Positions 7,569 through 12,061 of a stretch of 12,061 bases of DNA are shown in pieces. Each line of letters begins with the position of its first letter. Within the stretch, counting starts at the first letter, position 1. The notes below the pieces were generated by a model. The model saw only the letters and a program-made list of their open reading frames with translations. It was not told where the DNA came from and did not search any database. Source of the stretch: Candidatus Hydrogenedentota bacterium (GTDB taxonomy: Bacteria; Hydrogenedentota; Hydrogenedentia; Hydrogenedentales; CAITNO01); contig SKQZ01000197.1 of the NCBI GenBank assembly GCA_007118765.1, positions 1-12,061 of the forward strand, in the 5' to 3' direction. A program made the translations under genes and the position numbers.

Positions 7569-8093
7569 TTACGAGCTGGATTTTTTCTTGGCAGCCGTTT
7601 TTTTCTTGGCCGTGGTCTTCTTCTTTGCGCTGGACTTTTTCTTGGCAGTTGTTTTTTTCTTGGCCGGACTCTTTTTCGCCGCGGTCTTTTTGGGGGAGCG
7701 CTTGGTTTTTGTTTGGGCTTTCTTCTGGGCCCGTTCCAGGAATTTCAACAGCAGGTCGAAGCTCTTGTCAATGACGCGCGAAAACTCGTCAATGCCCGAG
7801 CGCATCATCTTTGACCAGTCGTCCACGACGTCCTTGCCTTCTTCCGGCATCCAGTCGCCCTTTTTGACGGCCTCGCGCAATGTCTTCTCCGTGTAATCCT
7901 GTACCTTGCGCACCAGACTCAAGCCTGCTTTGGTACATGTCTTTTGGAACTTCACCAAATGGCGCGCACTGGCAAGGGATTTGTCCATGGAGGCCGCCGC
8001 GGTGGCCTGTGTCAAATCAGCCATCACTTCCATGGAACGGCTGAACATGTCATAGAGCATATCTCCGGGCTTTTTCTTTTTCGAGGTGGCCAT
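7569..8093 (-). CDS. Phasin-like protein with a lysine-rich histone H1-like C-terminal tail (PhaF-like architecture)
   Basis: 174-aa protein. Residues 10-120 are mostly helical and amphipathic, without cysteine clusters or catalytic motifs, and resemble phasin-type granule-coating proteins. Residues 122-174 are almost only Lys, Ala, Thr, Ser and Pro in repeated AKKK(T/S) blocks, as in bacterial histone H1-like tails that bind DNA. That two-part plan is the one known for PhaF of Pseudomonas, which coats polyhydroxyalkanoate granules and tethers them to the nucleoid. No phaC synthase is visible in this window, so a general nucleoid-associated role is equally possible. The start at 8091-8093 is chosen because AAGGAG lies 8 nt upstream. 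The ATG 60 bp further up (8151-8153) overlaps a perfect TATAAT box, so it is unlikely to be translated. The gene is divergent from the PilZ gene. Similarity to phasins is by pattern only. Confidence 0.75.
   Translation of the reverse strand: MATSKKKKPGDMLYDMFSRSMEVMADLTQATAAASMDKSLASARHLVKFQKTCTKAGLSLVRKVQDYTEKTLREAVKKGDWMPEEGKDVVDDWSKMMRSGIDEFSRVIDKSFDLLLKFLERAQKKAQTKTKRSPKKTAAKKSPAKKKTTAKKKSSAKKKTTAKKKTAAKKKSSS
7572..7730 (-). repeat. Low-complexity coding repeat for the Lys/Ala-rich tail
   Basis: These bases encode residues 122-174 of the phasin-like protein. The minus strand is dominated by AAGAAAAAA- and GCCAAG-type units in runs of roughly 24-30 bp that recur with small changes. Such DNA expands and contracts easily, so tail length probably varies between strains. 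Confidence 0.6.
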
Positions 8094-8101
8094 GATGTGA
8101 T

Positions 8102-8107
8102 CTCCTT
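8102..8107 (-). promoter_or_regulatory. Shine-Dalgarno site deciding the start at 8093
   Basis: The minus strand reads AAGGAG 8 nt before the ATG at 8091-8093, which fixes the 174-aa version of the phasin-like protein. Confidence 0.7.
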
Positions 8108-8151
8108 CTTGGGTTGCATCGTTCTTGTAACTTGCACGTTTAACAAGTTCC

Positions 8152-8157
8152 ATTATA
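8152..8157 (-). promoter_or_regulatory. Predicted -10 box of the phasin-like gene
   Basis: The minus strand has a perfect TATAAT here. The hexamer 17 bp upstream is only a 3 of 6 match to -35 (TGCGCA). Transcription would begin near 8145, giving a leader of about 50 nt with the AAGGAG site inside. Confidence 0.45.
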
Positions 8158-8239
8158 AGACAAACGGGGACACATGCGCATATTTTTCAAGTGTTTAATG
8201 TGCGTTCAACAGCATGTTGCAGATTATGGGTGCTTTCTG

Positions 8240-8248
8240 TGGTATGAT
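8240..8248 (+). promoter_or_regulatory. Predicted extended -10 promoter of the PilZ gene
   Basis: TGG followed directly by TATGAT (8243-8248, 5 of 6 match) fits an extended -10 element. The -35 region is poor: TTGCAG at 8217-8222 is 20 bp away. A start near 8255 would give a leader of about 37 nt to the ATG at 8292. Confidence 0.4.
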
Positions 8249-8291
8249 TACGGCAAGTAGGAGCAACTTTTTTTGAAAGCGATATCAGGGG

Positions 8292-9020
8292 ATGACAATA
8301 CAACTTGAGAAGAACGATACTGTACGGCTTGCCATTGGCGCTACACGCAGGGAAAACGCACGGGTAAAAAGGTGGGTGGACAACGGGTGCGTTTGTCTGT
8401 CTTTTAGCGGCAACATCGCCTTGCGTCCGGGCACCAAAGTGCAGTTGGAGATTCCCAACACCAACCCCCGCGCCTTTTATTATATGCAGGCGGTGGAGTG
8501 TCTCGAAAAAGAAAAGACCGAGTTGTACCTGAGCCGCAATACCAATTCACAGTTCGATCAGCGACGCAGGTCGTGGCGTGTGCCCTATGCGGCCCAAACG
8601 GTTATTCAGAAGAAGGGCGGCCAGCATCTTGCCGATGCGGAGTTCACCAATATCAGTATGGAGGCCGCTTATCTGCTCACAACAGAAAGTGTGTCGGTGG
8701 GCGAGGAGGTGTCTTTGCGGCTTGTGCTGCCGGAGTATCCCGAACATACCGTCACCGCGCGCGTCATGCGTCTTTCCGATACGGCGCTTGACAGAGACGT
8801 CAACGGCAAAGAACGGTACGGCATGTTGGTGTGTTTTGAGAAGCTGCAACGTTTGGCCAAACGTCATTTGACCTATTTTATGTGGCAACAAATCCGCAAG
8901 ACACATTTGCGGCATTTGCAGCTGGTCTTTGCCGGCACGGCACGGAAACCACGCAAGGCGCCGGAGGCCCCGGCAAAAATTGTGGCGGAAGTTGACAAGC
9001 GGGCGCAACCGCTTGACTGA
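8292..9020 (+). CDS. PilZ-domain protein, YcgR-like layout
   Basis: 242-aa cytoplasmic protein with an N-terminal beta-rich domain (about 1-88, resembling the YcgR/PilZN module) and a PilZ domain (about 90-201). PilZ domains bind cyclic di-GMP through RxxxR and (D/N)xSxxG. The first is present in QRRRSWR (R92 and R96). The second reads NISMEA (120-125), with Ala in place of the usual Gly, so ligand binding may be weakened. YGMLVCFEKL (176-185) matches the closing PilZ strand. The C-terminal 35 residues are basic and Pro/Ala-rich, probably disordered. No membrane segment is seen. The ATG has only GGGG immediately before it and an AGGAG about 25 nt upstream, so translation signals are weak. Its partner may be the nearby pilus motor or a flagellar, polysaccharide or secretion target. 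Confidence 0.85.
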   Translation: MTIQLEKNDTVRLAIGATRRENARVKRWVDNGCVCLSFSGNIALRPGTKVQLEIPNTNPRAFYYMQAVECLEKEKTELYLSRNTNSQFDQRRRSWRVPYAAQTVIQKKGGQHLADAEFTNISMEAAYLLTTESVSVGEEVSLRLVLPEYPEHTVTARVMRLSDTALDRDVNGKERYGMLVCFEKLQRLAKRHLTYFMWQQIRKTHLRHLQLVFAGTARKPRKAPEAPAKIVAEVDKRAQPLD

Positions 9021-9181
9021 TCCGGGCCGGATATACAGGGTTACGTGTAGCCCCGAAGGCTTTATGGCCGGTTGTTTTTCGTGGATGGCAGTAATCATAA
9101 TGTGCCACAATAACAACGGCGGCGGTGTCAGTGGCTCCCGATGCCGCGTCCCACGGGCGCATGCCTTGCCGACAAGATATT

Positions 9182-9209
9182 TTGTGCATACATAAAGGCG
9201 TTCTATTAT
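9182..9209 (+). promoter_or_regulatory. Possible promoter of the 5'-nucleotidase-family gene
   Basis: TTGTGC (9182-9187, 3 of 6) is followed by 16 bp and TATTAT (9204-9209, 5 of 6). Transcription would start near 9216, about 40 nt before the GTG start. The rest of the 237-bp gap after the PilZ gene (9021-9257) shows no gene and no clear terminator. Confidence 0.35.
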
Positions 9210-9242
9210 TGCAACACAGTGCGGCGCGTGATACCTGCGCGG

Positions 9243-9248
9243 AAAGGA
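9243..9248 (+). promoter_or_regulatory. Shine-Dalgarno site supporting the GTG start at 9258
   Basis: AAAGGA lies 9 nt before GTG (9258-9260). It favours this start over the longer open frame, because translation from here opens directly with a signal peptide. Confidence 0.6.
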
Positions 9249-9257
9249 CGGGACACT

Positions 9258-11225
9258 GTGAATAGCGGTTGGAAACGGGGGCTTGCCCTGCTGCTGGTTG
9301 GCATCATCGCGAACACAGCCGGTGCGGAGCCGGGGGAACTGTATTTCACCATCCTGCATACCAACGATGAGCATTCCGCATTGCAGCCGCTGCCATACGT
9401 GGATTACCATCCTGAACAGAAAGACCCGACACGGGGCGGGTTTGCGCGGCTCGGCAACGTTGTTGGCGATATTCGTGCGGCCAAGGAAGCAACGGGCGAG
9501 CAGGTGATCGTGGCGTCGGCGGGCGATTTTATGGCAGGCTCGCCCTACATGTGGCTTGCGCTGGAAGGGGAGGCGCCGGAAATCTCGTTGATGCAGCAGA
9601 TCGGCTATGATGTCATTACCATCGGCAACCATGAATTTGATTACGGACCGGAGGTGTTGGCTCATTATTTTCGCGCCGCGGGATACCCGGACGCTCACGC
9701 CCGCACCGCATTGGTATCGTCCAACCTGCTCATTCCGGAGGCACATCCGTTGGCCGACTGCATTTACAACACCCACGTGCTTACACTGGACAATGGTTTG
9801 CGATTGGGATTTTTCGGGTTGCTGGGCGCCAACGCGGCACGGCTAATTACCAATATGGCGCCGGTTCAGGTTGCCGACCCTGTCGGCGCGGCAACCGCCG
9901 CGGTGCGGCAATTGCGGGAAAAGGACGTGGACGTGGTGATTGGCGTCACGCATGCCGGGTTTGACGAAGACGAGGTCGTTGCAAGCGAAGTTTCCGGCAT
10001 TGATGTCATGATCACCGGACACTATCACATGATGGTGATGGACCCGCCCATGCGCGTGGGCAACACCATTCTGGCGCAGAGCGCTCCCTACGTACAGCAG
10101 GTGGGCGTGCTGGAACTCGCATTCGATCCCGCCGCCGGCACGCTGCGCATACGCAACGACGACACCGGACGGCCCTTCCAAATCCATATTGACGACACTG
10201 TTGGCGAGGACCCGGCGGTGGCCGCAATGCTGGCGGATTACACCGACAAACTGAACCAGTATGTCAATCGCCTGACCGAGGGCGCCGTAGAGCACATTGG
10301 GGACGCCGTGGCGCATTCCGACTTTGTGTTGGCGGCGACGCCGCTACAGGAGTCTACACTCGGCAATTTTGTCACGGATGCCATGCGCTTTGCCGCCGAA
10401 AAGAGAACCGGGGAGCGCGTTGATTTCGCCATACAGGCCAATGGGGTTCTCCGCACCGACGTTTCGCCGGGAACCATGCCCTATTCCAAGGACCAGATTG
10501 ACTTTTACAGTCTTGTTTCGGCCATCGGCCTCGGCATGGGCTACGACAACCGGCCGGGGTATCCGCTGACATCCTTCTATCTCACCGGAAACGAAATATA
10601 CCGGATGATGGAATTGACCTTGCTGTTGTCCACCTATGCCGATGTGTTCTTTTTGCAGATGTCCGGCGGCCGTGTCACCTATGACCCCGCACGGCGCATC
10701 CTTTTCAGAATACCCTTCACCATCTGGCCGGTGCCCACGTTGCGCGCGGTACAATCGGTCGAACGCTATACAGGCGAGAGCCCGCAGACCGCATCGGACG
10801 ATGACTATCACCGTGTTGCGCGGCGCGACAGAACCTTGTACCACGTGGTCAGCGATTACTATGTCCTGGCGTTCTTCCCCTTGGTTAACGATATCTTGCC
10901 GGTCTACAACGTGATCCCCAAAGACCGCCACGGCAACCCCCTCGCCATACAGGACGCCATCATTCGCGGCGAAGCAGGCGAACTCAAGTTCTGGCAGGCG
11001 GTGGTGGATTATGCCCTTTCGCAACCGCCGGGAAAGGCCGCCATGCCGCAAATACCCGAATACTACGCCGCCGCCGGAGCGCGTATCATGCCGATAAAAG
11101 CCTATTGGCTGGCACTATGGTTACTCCCCGTCTTCCTGCTTCTGGGCGCGGCCGTATACCTCGCGCGGCAGACGATCAAGCGGCGAAGAGCGGCGCCGCC
11201 ACCGGCGCAGGCTGGTGAGTGGTGA
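9258..11225 (+). CDS. Exported, C-terminally membrane-anchored metallophosphoesterase of the UshA/5'-nucleotidase family
   Basis: 655-aa hydrolase, likely acting outside the inner membrane on nucleotides or other phosphoesters with a two-metal centre. The chosen GTG start gives a signal peptide (basic WKR, hydrophobic core 9-19, AGA-E cleavage near residue 23); an ATG 117 bp upstream would add an unlikely leader. Calcineurin-like core: ILHTNDEH (32-39), GDFMAGS (89-95), TIGNHEFDYG (121-130), VTHAG (230-234) and ITGHYH (252-257), so all metal ligands are present. The 5'-nucleotidase C-terminal domain (about 345-590) shows STLGNFVTDAMR (366-377), a NG-VLR loop (395-399) where NxGGIR is usual, and LQMSGGRVTYDP (466-477). 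The usual PFxN substrate loop is not recognisable; SAIGLG stands there (421-426). Residues 615-637 form a membrane helix followed by KRRR, so the C-terminus stays in the cytoplasm. Substrate unknown. Confidence 0.9.
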   Translation: MNSGWKRGLALLLVGIIANTAGAEPGELYFTILHTNDEHSALQPLPYVDYHPEQKDPTRGGFARLGNVVGDIRAAKEATGEQVIVASAGDFMAGSPYMWLALEGEAPEISLMQQIGYDVITIGNHEFDYGPEVLAHYFRAAGYPDAHARTALVSSNLLIPEAHPLADCIYNTHVLTLDNGLRLGFFGLLGANAARLITNMAPVQVADPVGAATAAVRQLREKDVDVVIGVTHAGFDEDEVVASEVSGIDVMITGHYHMMVMDPPMRVGNTILAQSAPYVQQVGVLELAFDPAAGTLRIRNDDTGRPFQIHIDDTVGEDPAVAAMLADYTDKLNQYVNRLTEGAVEHIGDAVAHSDFVLAATPLQESTLGNFVTDAMRFAAEKRTGERVDFAIQANGVLRTDVSPGTMPYSKDQIDFYSLVSAIGLGMGYDNRPGYPLTSFYLTGNEIYRMMELTLLLSTYADVFFLQMSGGRVTYDPARRILFRIPFTIWPVPTLRAVQSVERYTGESPQTASDDDYHRVARRDRTLYHVVSDYYVLAFFPLVNDILPVYNVIPKDRHGNPLAIQDAIIRGEAGELKFWQAVVDYALSQPPGKAAMPQIPEYYAAAGARIMPIKAYWLALWLLPVFLLLGAAVYLARQTIKRRRAAPPPAQAGEW

Positions 11226-11240
11226 AGTGCGGGTGACGTT

Positions 11241-11876
11241 ATGAGATACAATCCTGACATACATCATCGCCGTTCGATTCGTTTGAAGGGGTACGATTAT
11301 TCGCAGGCGGGGTTGTATTTTGTGACGATTTGTTGTGATGGACGCCAACACCGGTTCGGCAGCATAGAAGACGGCAAAATGATCACGAATGAATATGGAA
11401 CCATCGCCTATAACGAATGGTGGAATTTGGCCGAACGATTTGAATCGGTGGAAATGGACGTGTTTCAAATCATGCCCAATCATATACACGGCATTATCGC
11501 CATCGGGACGGGGACGGACACCATTGGGACGGGGACGGACACCATTGGGACGGGGGTAGGGGCATCCCTCGCGGATGCCCCTATCAGGGCAGGGGCGAGC
11601 CCTGCCCCTACGGTGGGGGATATTGTGGGGGCGTATAAATCGTTGGTGGCCAATGGGTGTTTGAAAATATACAAATCGAATGGTCAAATGATGGGCAAAT
11701 TGTGGCAACGCAATTATTGGGAACATATTGTCCGTAATGAACAGGAATTATTTCGCATCCGGCAATACATCGAAAATAATCCCGTAAAATGGGAATATGA
11801 CAAATTGAATGGCGGACCGGGTAACCGGGTATTGGAAACGCCGGCCGAATACGGCATGGAATCATGGATGGTATGA
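11241..11876 (+). CDS. REP-associated tyrosine transposase (RAYT, Y1 HUH transposase family)
   Basis: 211-aa single-strand DNA transposase of the Y1/IS200-like class, the kind that works on REP/BIME palindromes. The N-terminus RRSIRLKGYDYSQAGLYFVT (10-29) is typical. The HUH motif is MPNHIHGII (78-86, H81 and H83). The catalytic tyrosine is probably Y159 in RNYWEHIV, and IRQYIENNPVKW (173-184) matches the conserved end. Between the HUH motif and DIVGAYKSL, residues 89-124 are an insertion encoded by a tandem repeat and a double palindrome; the frame stays open through it. It starts 15 bp after the nucleotidase gene without a good Shine-Dalgarno, and its 3' part is more AT-rich than its neighbours. 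Both fit acquisition as a mobile or domesticated gene. Family call firm; activity not shown. Confidence 0.9.
   Translation: MRYNPDIHHRRSIRLKGYDYSQAGLYFVTICCDGRQHRFGSIEDGKMITNEYGTIAYNEWWNLAERFESVEMDVFQIMPNHIHGIIAIGTGTDTIGTGTDTIGTGVGASLADAPIRAGASPAPTVGDIVGAYKSLVANGCLKIYKSNGQMMGKLWQRNYWEHIVRNEQELFRIRQYIENNPVKWEYDKLNGGPGNRVLETPAEYGMESWMV
11502..11555 (+). repeat. Tandem 21-bp repeat inside the transposase gene
   Basis: Two full copies of a 21-bp unit (11502-11522 and 11523-11543, one T/C difference) and a 12-bp partial third (11544-11555). Each unit encodes IGTGTDT and keeps the frame. It abuts the palindrome that follows, so both may have arisen by one insertion or by slippage. Confidence 0.85.
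11556..11611. repeat. REP-like double palindrome inside the transposase reading frame
   Basis: Hairpin 1: an 11-bp perfect stem, TAGGGGCATCC (11557-11567) with GGATGCCCCTA (11573-11583), and a 5-nt loop. Hairpin 2: an 8-bp perfect stem, GGGCAGGG (11587-11594) with CCCTGCCC (11600-11607), and a 5-nt loop. The outer ends GTAGGGGCA (11556-11564) and TGCCCCTAC (11603-11611) also pair over 9 bp, so one large cruciform is an alternative. The layout, two hairpins in a GC-rich unit of about 56 bp, is like a REP/BIME element. It encodes GASLADAPIRAGASPAPT without a stop. Confidence 0.8.
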
Positions 11877-11899
11877 GCCAAATTAGCGAATCGGAAATC

Positions 11900-11968
11900 G
11901 AAATATCCGGGTTAAGCAGTTCGGGTGAATTGACACGAAAAGCCGGAAATGGCTAGCCCGGATATTTC
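11900..11968. repeat. 12-bp perfect inverted repeat just downstream of the transposase
   Basis: GAAATATCCGGG (11900-11911) and CCCGGATATTTC (11957-11968) are exact reverse complements. A T-G wobble and two more pairs extend the stem to about 15 bp. Inside is a small AGCC/GGCT hairpin (11941-11954). It begins 24 bp after the transposase stop. It may be the element's own recognition structure, a terminator-like structure (no strong T-run), or the flank of another mobile element. Confidence 0.7.
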
Positions 11969-12061
11969 ATCAGGTTTCGTCGTGAGCCTGTGAAGATTGC
12001 GCCAGAGCAGGTGCTTTGCGCAGGCCGCCGGCTGACAGCGTGTTAGTACACGTCGAAGTCG
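11969..12061. other. Unassigned stretch to the right edge
   Basis: No coding region with a ribosome site is seen. A 5-bp hairpin CGTGT-TAGT-ACACG lies at 12039-12052. The stretch could be the start of a further element or RNA cut off by the window edge; nothing more can be supported. Confidence 0.3.

Noticed and set aside
8094..8153. 20-residue N-terminal extension of the phasin-like protein (start at 8153)
   Set aside because: That ATG overlaps a perfect TATAAT box, while a strong AAGGAG sits before the internal ATG at 8093.
9141..9257. 39-residue extension of the nucleotidase-family protein from the ATG at 9141
   Set aside because: It would bury the signal peptide behind a Cys/Arg-containing leader; AAAGGA before the GTG at 9258 gives a normal exported protein.
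8547..9776. 409-residue minus-strand open frame across the PilZ and nucleotidase genes
   Set aside because: It overlaps two well-supported plus-strand genes, has no recognisable motifs and is rich in Arg/His/Cys as antisense frames of GC-rich genes are.
11502..11611. CRISPR-like repeats
   Set aside because: Two full units of 21 bp without spacers, directly joined and in frame, are a tandem coding repeat.
11900..11968. Integron attC site
   Set aside because: GTTAAGC at 11911-11917 fits GTTRRRY, but no matching RYYYAAC core is found in the right place and there is no integrase or cassette array.

Overview
The window looks like a chromosomal piece of a Gram-negative, piliated bacterium of moderately high GC. 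It carries a type IV pilus (T4P)/type II secretion motor cluster, a c-di-GMP-type PilZ protein, an exported metallophosphoesterase with a C-terminal membrane anchor, and a REP-associated (RAYT-like) transposase. The species cannot be named from this sequence. The mix (paralogous PilB-type ATPases around PilT, an H1-like lysine tail, a RAYT with an in-frame palindrome) would suit a PVC-type or other environmental/uncultured lineage, but that is an impression only.

Left half, minus strand (6018 down to 1): a tight run pilB-like (630 aa), pilT (368 aa), a second diverged pilB/gspE-like ATPase (582 aa), then pilC/gspF, which runs off the left edge after 393 codons. The gaps are 5, 74 and 11 bp, and the pilC ribosome site overlaps the stop of the gene before it, so this is almost certainly one transcript. 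A good sigma70-type promoter (TTGACA-N17-TACAGT, minus strand) lies just upstream of the first gene. Together the products are an extension ATPase, a retraction ATPase, a second extension-like ATPase and the inner-membrane platform protein. Both PilB-like proteins carry the tandem 24-residue MshEN pattern known in other systems to bind c-di-GMP.

Middle, minus strand (8093 down to 6290): a 174-aa phasin-like protein with an H1-like Lys/Ala/Thr/Ser tail, then an unrecognised 338-aa protein with weak similarity of layout to a degenerate kinase fold. Both are given starts shorter than the longest possible reading frames, because strong Shine-Dalgarno sites sit at the internal starts.

Right half, plus strand (8292 to 11876): a PilZ-domain protein with one degenerate c-di-GMP motif, transcribed divergently from the phasin-like gene; a UshA/5'-nucleotidase-family enzyme with a signal peptide and a C-terminal membrane anchor; and a RAYT-like HUH transposase whose reading frame has absorbed a tandem 21-bp repeat and a double-hairpin palindrome. 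A perfect 12-bp inverted repeat lies just after the transposase. The last ~90 bp are unassigned.

No tRNA, rRNA or CRISPR array was seen. No intergenic stretch exceeds 300 bp. The most unusual items are the palindrome-bearing RAYT gene, the PhaF-like phasin/histone-tail protein with its unknown neighbour, and the duplicated, diverged, potentially c-di-GMP-responsive PilB motors.
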